Source of the DNA: Streptomyces cadmiisoli
GTDB taxonomy: Bacteria; Actinomycetota; Actinomycetes; Streptomycetales; Streptomycetaceae
Direction: 5' to 3'
Length of the DNA: 64,000 bases
Assembly: GCF_003261055.1 (NCBI RefSeq)
Contig: NZ_CP030073.1
Coordinates: forward strand, 6,820,001-6,884,000
Each line of letters begins with the position of its first letter. Positions within the stretch are counted from its first letter, which is position 1. Under the pieces are notes generated by a model, which was not told the DNA's origin, made no database searches, and saw only the letters and a list, made by a program, of their open reading frames with translations. The position numbers and the translations under genes were made by a program. Positions 42,431-49,691 of the stretch are shown here, one piece after another.

Positions 42431-42449
42431 AAACTAGCAGTGCTAATTT
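42431..42449. promoter_or_regulatory. TetR operator between TetR and acyl-CoA dehydrogenase
   Basis: AAACTAGCAGTGCTAATTT is a near-perfect palindrome (AAA-Y-TAGCA-N-TGCTA-R-TTT) in the 80-bp divergent region. It overlaps a possible leftward -10 (TAGTTT) and lies 36 bp before the dehydrogenase ATG. Confidence 0.7.
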
Positions 42450-42484
42450 AAATGTGCGACATTCAATCTGTGGGGTGACTCGTC

Positions 42485-43636
42485 ATGGACCTGGAGCTCA
42501 GCGAGGAGCAGCGCGCGGTACAGCGGCTCGCCCGGGACTTCGCGGACCGTGAGATCGCCCCGAACGTCGTGGCCTGGGACCGCGCCGAGGAGGTGGACCG
42601 GGGGATCGTCAAGAAGCTCGGCGAGGTCGGTTTCCTCGGTCTGACCGTGGACGAGGAGTACGGCGGCAGCGGCGGCGACCATCTCGCGTACTGCCTGGTG
42701 ACCGAGGAACTGGGCCGCGGGGACTCCTCGGTGCGCGGCATCGTGTCGGTCTCGCTCGGCCTGGTCGCCAAGACGATCGCGTCGTGGGGGAGCGCCGAGC
42801 AGCGGCGGCGGTGGCTGCCGGGGCTGACGTCCGGCGGGTACGTCGGCTGTTTCGGCCTCACCGAACCGGGCACCGGCTCCGACGCCGGCAACCTCGCCAC
42901 CCGCGCGGTCCGGGACGGCGACCACTACGTCCTCGACGGCACCAAGACGTTCATCACCAACGGCACCTGGGCCGATGTCGTGCTGCTGTTCGCCCGCTCC
43001 ACGGACGCCCCCGGCCACCGGGGCGTGTCCGCCTTCCTGGTGCCGGCCGACGCACCCGGCCTGACCCGCCGCGCGATCCACGGCAAACTCGGTCTGCGCG
43101 GCCAGGCCACCGCCGAACTGGTCCTCCAGGACGTCCGGGTGCCCGCCGGCGCGATGCTCGGACCGGAGGGCAAGGGCTTCTCGATCGCCATGTCCGCCCT
43201 CGCCAAGGGGCGGATGTCGGTCGCCGCGGGCTGCGTCGGCCTGGCACGGGCCGCGCTGGAGGCGGCGGTGCGGTACGCGGGCGAGCGCGAGCAGTTCGGC
43301 CGGAGCATCGCCCACCACCAGCTCGTCCAGGAGCTGATCAGCGACATCGCCGTGGACGTCGACGCCGCCCGGCTGCTGACCTGGCGGGTCGCCGATCTGA
43401 TCGACCGCGGACTGCCGTTCGCCACCGAGGCGTCCAAGGCGAAACTCTTCGCCTCGGAGGCGGCCGTCCGCGCGGCCAACAACGCCCTCCAGGTCTTCGG
43501 CGGTTACGGCTACATCGACGAGTACCCGGCGGGCAAACTCCTGCGCGACGCCCGGGTGATGACCCTCTACGAGGGCACGAGCCAGATACAGAAGCTGCTC
43601 ATCGGGCGGGCGCTGACGGGGGTTTCGGCGTTCTGA
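42485..43636 (+). CDS. Acyl-CoA dehydrogenase
   Basis: A 383-residue FAD enzyme that introduces a 2,3-double bond into an acyl-CoA. The N-terminal helical domain begins LELSEEQRAVQRLARDFADR. CFGLTEPGTGSDAGN and ITNGTWADVVLLFAR form the FAD-contacting middle beta domain. YAGEREQFGRSIAHHQLVQ and QVFGGYGYIDEYPAGKLLRD are the C-terminal signatures. Glu363 in YEGTSQIQKL is the likely catalytic base, as in short- and medium-chain members. It is divergent from its probable TetR regulator. It may act downstream of the acid produced by the neighbouring dehydrogenases, once activated to CoA. Confidence 0.92.
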   Translation: MDLELSEEQRAVQRLARDFADREIAPNVVAWDRAEEVDRGIVKKLGEVGFLGLTVDEEYGGSGGDHLAYCLVTEELGRGDSSVRGIVSVSLGLVAKTIASWGSAEQRRRWLPGLTSGGYVGCFGLTEPGTGSDAGNLATRAVRDGDHYVLDGTKTFITNGTWADVVLLFARSTDAPGHRGVSAFLVPADAPGLTRRAIHGKLGLRGQATAELVLQDVRVPAGAMLGPEGKGFSIAMSALAKGRMSVAAGCVGLARAALEAAVRYAGEREQFGRSIAHHQLVQELISDIAVDVDAARLLTWRVADLIDRGLPFATEASKAKLFASEAAVRAANNALQVFGGYGYIDEYPAGKLLRDARVMTLYEGTSQIQKLLIGRALTGVSAF

Positions 43637-43694
43637 GTACCGTCTGAGTACCGGAGCGGATGTGGTGCCCGCCGCCGCGGCTCACCCTGTTCGC

Positions 43695-43982
43695 ATGAGT
43701 GACACTTCGGTCAAACAGCAGAGCACGGCCGCCTTCTACGGACAGGCCGTCGCGTCCTTCGCGGTCGCCCTGGCCGCCACCGCCGTCGGCATCTTCCAAC
43801 TGGACGCCGACCCCTGGGTGCGCGGCTTCCTGGGCATCGCCGTCCTGTATCTCGTCACCTCCGCCTTCACGCTCGCCAAGGTCATCCGGGACCGGCAGGA
43901 GGCGGGGCAGATCGTCAACCGGGTCGACCAGGCCCGGCTGGAGAAGCTGCTCGCCGAGCACGATCCGTTCGAGAAGCTCTGA
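43695..43982 (+). CDS. YiaA/YiaB two-helix inner-membrane protein
   Basis: A 95-residue membrane protein with two helices (YGQAVASFAVALAATAVGIF and WVRGFLGIAVLYLVTSAFTLA) joined by the short LDADP loop, then a charged helix (IRDRQEAGQIVNRVDQARLE). This is the YiaAB domain, known in E. coli from envelope-stress-related proteins of unclear function. It follows the acyl-CoA dehydrogenase by 58 bp on the same strand and may be cotranscribed. The ribosome site is weak. Confidence 0.82.
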   Translation: MSDTSVKQQSTAAFYGQAVASFAVALAATAVGIFQLDADPWVRGFLGIAVLYLVTSAFTLAKVIRDRQEAGQIVNRVDQARLEKLLAEHDPFEKL

Positions 43983-43991
43983 ACCAGCTCA

Positions 43992-44006
43992 CTAAGCGCT
44001 CGCTCA
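43992..44006. promoter_or_regulatory. Candidate TetR autoregulatory site
   Basis: CTAAGCGCTCGCTCA lies 50 bp before a TetR start. It matches CTAAGC-N4-GCT-N-A of the perfect palindrome at 45321-45336 in front of the MaoC-like gene. This suggests one regulator binds both. Confidence 0.45.
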
Positions 44007-44055
44007 CCTTCGGCGGTATGGTGGTGCCCCTGTCATCGAGAGGGGCGAGCGAGCG

Positions 44056-44703
44056 ATGAGTACGGCGGAGCAGACGGCCGGTGAGGAGGGCCCGACGTGG
44101 GGAGAGGTCACCCCTGACGCGGCCCGGCGACTGCTGATCGCCGCCGTGGAGGCCTTCGCCGAACGCGGCTATCACGCGACGACGACCCGGGACATCGCGG
44201 GCCGCGCGGGCATGAGCCCGGCCGCGCTGTACATCCATTACAAGACCAAGGAAGAACTGCTGCACCGCATCAGCAGGATCGGCCACGAGAGGGCCCTCGG
44301 CATCCTGCGCACCGCGGCGAGCGGCGAGGGCAGCCCGACGGTGCGGCTGGCCGACGCGGTGAGCTCCTTCGTCCGCTGGCACGCCGGAGGGCGCACCACG
44401 GCGCGGGTCGTGCAGTACGAACTGGACTCGCTCGGCCCCGAGGCCCGCGCCGAGATCGTCGCGCTGCGCCGGCAGTGCGACGCCCAGGTGCGCGAGATCA
44501 TCGAGGACGGCGTCGCGGCGGGCGACTTCGAGGTGCTCGACGTGCGGGGCACCACCCTCGCCGTGCTCTCGCTCTGCATCGACGTGGCCCGGTGGTTCAA
44601 CACCGAGGGCCCCTGGACGCCCGACGAGGTCGGCGCGCTGTACGCCGACCTCGTGCTGCGGATGGTGGGGGCCGAGCGGGCTCCCGGCGGCGAGGGGCGG
44701 TAA
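44056..44703 (+). CDS. TetR-family regulator
   Basis: A 215-residue TetR repressor. The HTH is LLIAAVEAFAERGYHATTT with ATTTRDIAGRAGMSPAALYI and YKTKEELLHRIS (residues about 18-70). The C-terminal domain has RWHAGGRTTARVVQYELDSL and ARWFNTEGPWTPDEVGALYA, as in regulators of fatty-acid or CoA metabolism such as KstR2/FadR-like proteins. It converges on a MaoC-like dehydratase gene whose promoter carries a palindrome resembling its own upstream region. It is the probable regulator of that gene. Confidence 0.87.
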   Translation: MSTAEQTAGEEGPTWGEVTPDAARRLLIAAVEAFAERGYHATTTRDIAGRAGMSPAALYIHYKTKEELLHRISRIGHERALGILRTAASGEGSPTVRLADAVSSFVRWHAGGRTTARVVQYELDSLGPEARAEIVALRRQCDAQVREIIEDGVAAGDFEVLDVRGTTLAVLSLCIDVARWFNTEGPWTPDEVGALYADLVLRMVGAERAPGGEGR

Positions 44704-44722
44704 CCCGGCGTCGAGGCCGGGT
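44703..44722. terminator. Short hairpin overlapping the TetR stop
   Basis: ACCCGGC and GCCGGGT pair perfectly around the 6-base loop GTCGAG. The stem begins at the last base of the stop codon. The remaining 77 bases to the MaoC stop are GC-rich and hold no gene. Confidence 0.5.
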
Positions 44723-44799
44723 GGTCAGGGCCGGGCGCCGGTGGTCCGCGGCCCGTACCGGTCGGTCCCCGTGGGCCCGGTCCGGTCCGAGCCGGCGCC

Positions 44800-45261
44800 T
44801 CAGAGGTAGTAGCGCGCCACGGATTCGGCCACGCACACCGGCTTGTCGCCGCCCTCGCGCTCCACGGTGAAGGCGACCGCGACCTGGACGCCGCCCGCCA
44901 CCTCCTCGACCCCGGTGATGCGCGCGGTGGCGCGCAGCCGGGAGTCGACCGGGACGGGCGAGGGGAACCGCACCTTGTTCGTGCCGTAGTTGACGCCCAT
45001 CCGCACGCCCTCGACGGCGATGAGCTGGGGGCCGAAGAGGGGGAGCAGCGACAGGGTCAGATAGCCGTGCGCGATGGTCGTGCCGAACGGGCCCGCGGCG
45101 GCCTTCTCCGGATCCACGTGGATCCACTGGTGGTCCCCCGTGGCCTCGGCGAACAGATCGATCCGCTTCTGGTCGACCGTCACCCAGTCCGTGTACCCGA
45201 GCTGCTCGTCCACCGCCGCCTTCAGCTCGTCGACGGACGTGAAGATCCTCGGCTCTGCCAT
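44800..45261 (-). CDS. MaoC-like (R)-specific enoyl-CoA hydratase/dehydratase
   Basis: A 153-residue single hotdog-fold MaoC-type hydratase. The catalytic Asp/His signature is visible in FAEATGDHQWIHVDPEKA (Asp and His of the hydratase 2 motif) with GPFGTTIAHGYLTLSLLP. NYGTNKVRFPSPVPVDSRLR is also family-conserved. Such enzymes hydrate trans-2-enoyl-CoA to (R)-3-hydroxyacyl-CoA in fatty acid or PHA metabolism. It is monocistronic, and its start lies 60 bp from a perfect TetR-type palindrome. Regulation by the TetR encoded just downstream in the opposite orientation is likely. Confidence 0.88.
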   Translation of the reverse strand: MAEPRIFTSVDELKAAVDEQLGYTDWVTVDQKRIDLFAEATGDHQWIHVDPEKAAAGPFGTTIAHGYLTLSLLPLFGPQLIAVEGVRMGVNYGTNKVRFPSPVPVDSRLRATARITGVEEVAGGVQVAVAFTVEREGGDKPVCVAESVARYYL

Positions 45262-45320
45262 GTCCCGGCCTCTCGCGTGGCGAAGTGGCGCGCGGCGTCG
45301 GCACGCCGAGCGCGGAATGT

Positions 45321-45336
45321 CTAAGCAACTGCTTAG
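45321..45336. promoter_or_regulatory. TetR-type operator before the MaoC-like gene
   Basis: CTAAGCAACTGCTTAG is a palindrome with perfect 7-bp arms and a 2-base centre, 60 bp upstream of the MaoC-like ATG and 65 bp before soxR. It should overlap the leftward promoter. Confidence 0.65.
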
Positions 45337-45387
45337 CATGGTCGGGCGGGCGCCCCGTGTCAACGGACGCGGGGCGCGGCGGGTGGG

Positions 45388-45393
45388 TAGGCT
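45388..45393 (+). promoter_or_regulatory. Probable -10 of a leaderless soxR transcript
   Basis: TAGGCT is a good Streptomyces -10 and ends 7 bases before the soxR GTG. This puts transcription start at the start codon. The -35 region is weak. Confidence 0.45.
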
Positions 45394-45400
45394 CTGAGGG

Positions 45401-45916
45401 GTGCCCAAGATTCCCGAGAAGATCCATGAGCTCACGGTCGGCCAGCTCGCCGCACGCAGCGGCGCCGCCGTGTCGGCCCTGCACTTCTACGAGTCCAAGG
45501 GCCTGATCCGCAGCCGCCGCACCGCCGGGAACCAGCGCCGCTACACCCGTGACACCCTGCGCCGCGTCGCCTTCGTCCGTGCCGCCCAGCGCGTCGGCAT
45601 CCCGCTCGCCACGATCCGCGAGGCACTCGCCGAACTGCCCGAGGAGCGCACGCCCACCCGGGAGGACTGGGCCCGTCTGTCCGCGGCCTGGCGGTCCGAG
45701 CTCGACGAACGGATCAAGCAGCTCAACCGGCTGCGGGACCACCTCACCGACTGCATCGGCTGCGGATGCCTCTCCCTGGACACCTGCGTCCTGTCCAACC
45801 CCGACGACGCCTTCGGCGAACGCCGGTCGGGCTCGCGCCTGATGGTGGAACGCCCGGCCGGCGGCCGTACCCGGCCGCCCCGCGACCGTGAGCCGGCACC
45901 CGAGGAGTGCTGCTAG
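45401..45916 (+). CDS. soxR: Redox-sensing transcriptional activator SoxR
   Basis: A 171-residue MerR-family regulator. The HTH is [20 protein letters not shown] with [20 protein letters not shown] dimerisation helix follows, then the [2Fe-2S] cluster loop [12 protein letters not shown] (C-x2-C-x-C-x5-C, about residues 121-132), the signature of SoxR. In Streptomyces SoxR is oxidised by redox-active secondary metabolites and activates a handful of oxidoreductase and efflux genes elsewhere in the genome. The C-terminal 35 residues are Arg/Pro-rich and probably disordered. The GTG start is likely leaderless. Confidence 0.93.
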   Translation: MPKIPEKIHELTVGQLAARSGAAVSALHFYESKGLIRSRRTAGNQRRYTRDTLRRVAFVRAAQRVGIPLATIREALAELPEERTPTREDWARLSAAWRSELDERIKQLNRLRDHLTDCIGCGCLSLDTCVLSNPDDAFGERRSGSRLMVERPAGGRTRPPRDREPAPEECC

Positions 45917-45956
45917 AGCACATCGGCGGTACGGGCCCGGCGGGCGGTGCGCCGAA

Positions 45957-45977
45957 GGCGGGCATGCGCTGCCCGCC
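45957..45977. terminator. Bidirectional hairpin between soxR and RNA ligase
   Basis: GGCGGGC pairs with GCCCGCC around a 7-base loop in the 67-bp convergent gap. It can end both transcripts. Confidence 0.55.
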
Positions 45978-45983
45978 CCGGCC

Positions 45984-47051
45984 TCACTCGAACTCGGTGC
46001 CGCCCTTGCGGGTCAGATACGCCGGGCTGACCGCCTTGGCGATGGCCCGCCCGCCGGTCACCGGGCTGTACCGCTCGACGGCCGGCCGTATCACCACGCC
46101 CTCCCGCAGATGCGCCCCGCGGCCGGACACCGTCTCGCGCCCGGTGGCGGCCTCCAGCACCCGCCCGATGTCGTACGGGCCCAAGTACAGCCGCGGCACC
46201 AGCGGCAGTTGCCCCTCCAGCAGGGCCGCCGCGTCCAGCCAGCGCACCCGGCCGCCGATGTCCGCGGACACGTCGAACACGGCGTATCCGAGGGTGTCGC
46301 GCCGCCCGTCCGCGCCGTAGGTCAGGTCCTGCACGCCGGCGCCGTACACCTCGGCGAAGATGCCGACCCGTCGCGCCCCCAGTCGTTCGGCGAGCCGGGC
46401 CGTGACCTCGGCGACCCCGTGCCCGCGCACCGCGCGCCAGTACAGATTGCGCGCGTCCTCCCGAAGCGCCAGTGACTTCGCGCCGAACCCCTTGGAGGAG
46501 ACGAGCAGGCGGTCCTCGTCCGCGAGATACGTCACCAGGCAGGCGGACCCGTGCAGCTTCTCGGTCAGCACCACCGGCTCGCCCGGGGCGAAGACGTCCG
46601 GGTGGCGCTGGATGTTCTCGATGTCGACCCACGGCAGCAGGTCCGGCGCGGACTCGACGTCACCGTTCATCGTCGGCGGCACCGGCGGCACCCACTTGGT
46701 GATGCCCAGCAGCTCGGCGAAGTCGGTGCCGTCCGCGGCGGCCCGCGCCAGGTCGACGTCCGCCAGCGCAGCGGGCCGGCACACGATGCCCTGCGACAGC
46801 TCACCGCGCAGCCGCACCGCCTTGACCCGGTCCGCGTTGCCGCCCGCCAGCCGCCCGGTCAGCCCCAGTTCCTCGATCAGCCCGGTCGGGAGGACGGACT
46901 GCTCCGGGATGTAGAGCGCGACGTCGCCGCTGCGGTACGCGCCCTTGGCGACGACGGCCCGGTACAGGCCCACCTGGGCCAGTTCGAGCGCGTCGGCGTT
47001 CGGATGCTCGTGGACGGTCAGCACTTCGGCGGTCACGCGCAGGGTCGACAT
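45984..47051 (-). CDS. Rnl5-type RNA ligase (DraRnl-like)
   Basis: A 355-residue ATP-dependent RNA ligase like Deinococcus radiodurans DraRnl, which seals 3'-OH/5'-phosphate nicks in duplexes with an RNA 3' side. An N-terminal OB-like module (about residues 1-130, VYIPEQSVLPTGL-type, here ALYIPEQSVLPTGLIEELGL) precedes the nucleotidyltransferase domain. Motif I is VLTEKLHGSACLV with the lysine to be adenylated. Later strands include RVGIFAEVYGAGVQDLTYG (motif III), REGVVIRPAVERY (motif IV) and RAIAKAVSPAYL (motif V). GAGGAGC precedes the ATG. It stands alone, with no cap/polynucleotide-kinase partner nearby. Confidence 0.85.
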   Translation of the reverse strand: MSTLRVTAEVLTVHEHPNADALELAQVGLYRAVVAKGAYRSGDVALYIPEQSVLPTGLIEELGLTGRLAGGNADRVKAVRLRGELSQGIVCRPAALADVDLARAAADGTDFAELLGITKWVPPVPPTMNGDVESAPDLLPWVDIENIQRHPDVFAPGEPVVLTEKLHGSACLVTYLADEDRLLVSSKGFGAKSLALREDARNLYWRAVRGHGVAEVTARLAERLGARRVGIFAEVYGAGVQDLTYGADGRRDTLGYAVFDVSADIGGRVRWLDAAALLEGQLPLVPRLYLGPYDIGRVLEAATGRETVSGRGAHLREGVVIRPAVERYSPVTGGRAIAKAVSPAYLTRKGGTEFE

Positions 47052-47243
47052 CGGGGCGCTCCTCGGGTTCGTCGGAGGTGTTTCATCGACCCCAACTGTC
47101 CGTACCCGAAAGGGGTGGAGCGACCGGTTTTGCGGCTGATAGCGTCCGGCGGTGCCGGCCCGCCCGGCAGGAGGTGCGGCATCCCCTGCGCACCCCCGGC
47201 GGACCCCCGTTCCCCGTCCCCCGTCGGCCCCGCGTCCCGCTCC

Positions 47244-47846
47244 TCAGGCGGACATCAACAGCCGCCCGCGCCTGGCGTACGCCAGTGCCTCGGGCGTGAG
47301 CACGGGTCGCGGCACCAGGATTCCGCAGTCCGCGCAGACCGGACCCGACGAGGGTTCGTGGTCCAGGTCGTACTTCCACACGAGGCGTTCCCCGCAGCAG
47401 ACCGGACAGGCCGAGCCGGGGTCGCGCTCCAGTGCGGCGATCAGGCGGCGCAGCACCTCCGCCAGCGGCTCGTCCGGGTGGACCCGCGGGTCGTCGCACC
47501 AGGCGACACCGAAACCGCCCCAGGTCAGCCGGTGCCAGTCGTCCACGGTGCCCGGCCTGCGCAGCCCGTCGTGCTTCTCCTTCTTGCGGCGCTCGGCGAA
47601 CTCGACCTCATAGGCCAGCCAGACCGCCCGCGCCTCCTCCAGTTCCTCCAACGCGGCCACGAGCCGCGCAGGGTCGGGAGAACGGTCCTCCGGGCCGAAC
47701 CCGGCCCGGGAGCACAAGTGGTCCCAGGTCGCCCTGTGCCCGTAGGGGGCGAACCTCTCAAGGCACTTGCGCAGTGAGTAGCGCCGCAGCGCCAGATCGC
47801 ATCGAGGGTCGCGTACCTGTCTCGCCAGACTCCGGAAACCGGCCAT
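47244..47846 (-). CDS. Cys-rich zinc-ribbon-like protein of unknown function
   Basis: A 200-residue protein. The first 135 residues are helical and charged (ALRRYSLRKCLERFAPYGH, LEELEEARAVWLAYEVEFAE, TWGGFGVAWCDDPRVHPDEP). Near the end, CPVCCGERLVWKYDLDHEP and CADCG give two C-x2-C pairs about 24 residues apart, a likely zinc ribbon. It resembles no family I can name; RNA or DNA binding is possible. The ATG has GGAGG 8 bases upstream, but a GTG six codons earlier is also possible, preceded by an unusual duplicated start (see 47861-47946). It is transcribed toward the RNA ligase gene on the same strand, 192 bp away. Confidence 0.65.
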   Translation of the reverse strand: MAGFRSLARQVRDPRCDLALRRYSLRKCLERFAPYGHRATWDHLCSRAGFGPEDRSPDPARLVAALEELEEARAVWLAYEVEFAERRKKEKHDGLRRPGTVDDWHRLTWGGFGVAWCDDPRVHPDEPLAEVLRRLIAALERDPGSACPVCCGERLVWKYDLDHEPSSGPVCADCGILVPRPVLTPEALAYARRGRLLMSA

Positions 47847-47883
47847 CGCCTGCACCTCCGTCACACCTGCACCTGTACTTCGG

Positions 47884-47946
47884 TCACTTCGGCGTCGTCG
47901 TACGGACGTCGCCGAATAGACGTATCGACACCCGATTCGGCTCCAT
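47884..47946 (-). CDS. Candidate 20-residue leader peptide
   Basis: ATG with a strong ribosome site (GGGGAGG, 7-8 bases upstream) opens a 20-codon frame, MEPNRVSIRLFGDVRTTTPK. Its stop overlaps a GTG as GTGA, opening an 8-codon frame (VTEVQVQV) that itself ends over the GTG of the zinc-ribbon gene. This chain of overlaps suggests translational coupling or attenuation. It could also be the trace of a frameshift. Confidence 0.4.
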   Translation of the reverse strand: MEPNRVSIRLFGDVRTTTPK

Positions 47947-48228
47947 CCGTTTTCCTCCCCGTTCGACGGTTGCCCTCGTTCGGTCGTCTCACCTCCAAGA
48001 AGAAGTGACACATTCTCATCCCCCGGCTCAGGGGCAGCCGGCAGAACGTCCCGCTCACCCGCACCGGGAGGAGTCGGCTTGCCGCGGCGCCACCCCGCAA
48101 CGCCCTCGACGGACTGAGAACTCCCGGCGGATCTCACGGGTTCCTGAAGACCGCCGCGGTATGCGCGCCGATTGCCGGCCTTCCGTCCCCGCACTCCGCG
48201 ACGGCGGCTGATGAGGGCCGAGTTCGAA

Positions 48229-48264
48229 CCGGGCCCGCGCGCTCGATCGTGCGCCGGGCCCCGG
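48229..48264. terminator. Hairpin after the alpha/beta hydrolase gene
   Basis: CCGGGCCCGCGC and GCGCCGGGCCCCGG can pair imperfectly around a 10-base loop, about 22 bases beyond the hydrolase stop on the leftward transcript. Confidence 0.4.
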
Positions 48265-48285
48265 CGGTCACGGCCACGACAGCGC

Positions 48286-49602
48286 TCACCCGGCGGCGGG
48301 CCCGCCGATGCGGCCCGCCGTCAGCACCACTTGCGCCAGCTCCCGGTGCACGATGTCGCTGTGCGCGCCGGACGGCGGCCCGCCGCGCCGGACCACCGCC
48401 GCGGCGTCGACGTTGACGCAGCCGCCGGCGGGCAGTCGCTGCCGCAGCGCCTCCGCCAGTGTCAACGCGCGTGTGCCCGGCACCCCTCGGACCCCGCCGA
48501 ACCCCATCGCGCCCCACCGCTCGCCCAGGACGCGCCGGGCGTCGAGGTCCAGCAGACCGCGGTCGTCGCCCGCCATCCGGGAGGCCAGCGGATAGAAGGT
48601 GCCGAGGGACGAGTCGTGGCGGGAGTGGCAGCACACCAGGGGGCCGTCGATGCGGTTGTGCTGGCCCTGGAGCACCCCGCCCGCGCGCGCGTCGTGCGGA
48701 AGGCGGGCGGCGAAGGCGTAGTGGGAGAAGGCGCCCTGGAGCAGGGTGACGGACTTGACCGTGCGCACCCCCTCGGGCAGCCCGCGCAGCGCGAACGACA
48801 CCAGCCGCGCGCCGAAGCTGTGCCCGACCAGATGCACCCGCACCCCGGGCACGGCCCGGGCGAGCTGCCCGACCACCCGGCCGAGCCCGCGCTCCCCGAC
48901 GGTGCCGGCCCGCCGCTTCATCGCGTGGTAGGTCGCCTGCCGCAGCAGTTCGTGCGCGCCGTCCCAGGGATCGGGCAGCGAGAGGGACGGAGCCGAGCCG
49001 GCCAGCGCCGCCGCGAACTGCGCGCACACCGACGCCGCGGGCGCGAAGAACATCGCGGGCTCGTCCTGGGGCACCCCCTCCGCCAGTGTGTCCGCCGCGA
49101 ACAGCGCCTGGGGGCCCGGCGGTACGAGTTCCACCAGCAGCCGCACCAGCCGGGCGAACTCGTCCAGCTCGGCGTCCTCGCGCGGCTGCTGGTCCAGCAG
49201 CCGCGCGAGCTGGTCGATCACCGTCGCCCGCCCCGGGAAGGTCTCCAGCAGGGCGTGCCGTGTGTCCTTGTCGAGCGCCGGGCGGCGCGGCGTCTCGGCC
49301 GCCACGGACCGCGGGAAGTCCGGGATCGGCTCGTCCGCGAACCGCATCGACGGCCAGACCACCCCCACGTATCCGATGCGTGCCCGCGGCGCCAGTTCGG
49401 GGAACGGGGCGAGGAAGCGGCTGCACAGCGCGGTCGCGGCGGAACGGTCGCTGTTCCAGCCGTGCGCGAAGACGACCAGGTCCCGCACGCCGCGCTCCGG
49501 GACGCCGGCCAGCAGCCGGTCCCGCTGCCGGCCGTGCGGGTCGCCGTCCGCGTCGAAGGTCAGCTCCCAGTAGGGAGACACGCTCACTGCCGGATCCGCC
49601 AT
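48286..49602 (-). CDS. Alpha/beta-hydrolase fold protein
   Basis: A 438-residue cytoplasmic hydrolase-like protein. DLVVFAHGWNSDRSAATALC (about residue 42) is the first strand with a His-Gly oxyanion. HLVGHSFGARLVSFAL (about 260) carries the nucleophile Ser in G-H-S-F-G, and PLVCCHSRHDSSLG may hold the acid. There is no signal peptide. A long helical insertion fills residues 90-230. It resembles serine-dependent lipase/peptidase-like proteins of Streptomyces with unknown substrates. It stands 89 bp after the NamZ-like gene on the same strand and may share its transcript. Confidence 0.75.
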   Translation of the reverse strand: MADPAVSVSPYWELTFDADGDPHGRQRDRLLAGVPERGVRDLVVFAHGWNSDRSAATALCSRFLAPFPELAPRARIGYVGVVWPSMRFADEPIPDFPRSVAAETPRRPALDKDTRHALLETFPGRATVIDQLARLLDQQPREDAELDEFARLVRLLVELVPPGPQALFAADTLAEGVPQDEPAMFFAPAASVCAQFAAALAGSAPSLSLPDPWDGAHELLRQATYHAMKRRAGTVGERGLGRVVGQLARAVPGVRVHLVGHSFGARLVSFALRGLPEGVRTVKSVTLLQGAFSHYAFAARLPHDARAGGVLQGQHNRIDGPLVCCHSRHDSSLGTFYPLASRMAGDDRGLLDLDARRVLGERWGAMGFGGVRGVPGTRALTLAEALRQRLPAGGCVNVDAAAVVRRGGPPSGAHSDIVHRELAQVVLTAGRIGGPAAG

Positions 49603-49691
49603 GACAGGCCCCCAATCGCCCGCCGAGGTGCGATGCGGTCGCATCGTCCTGCCAACGGGCGTTGTTGGCCATACGTCATGGCGCTTCCGGT

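Larger units (their letters stand above)
47847..48285. other. 439-bp gap with leader ORFs and a terminator hairpin
   Basis: The left part holds two tiny leader frames described separately. The middle (about 47950-48220) shows no gene. The right end carries a GC hairpin serving the hydrolase gene. Confidence 0.4.
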
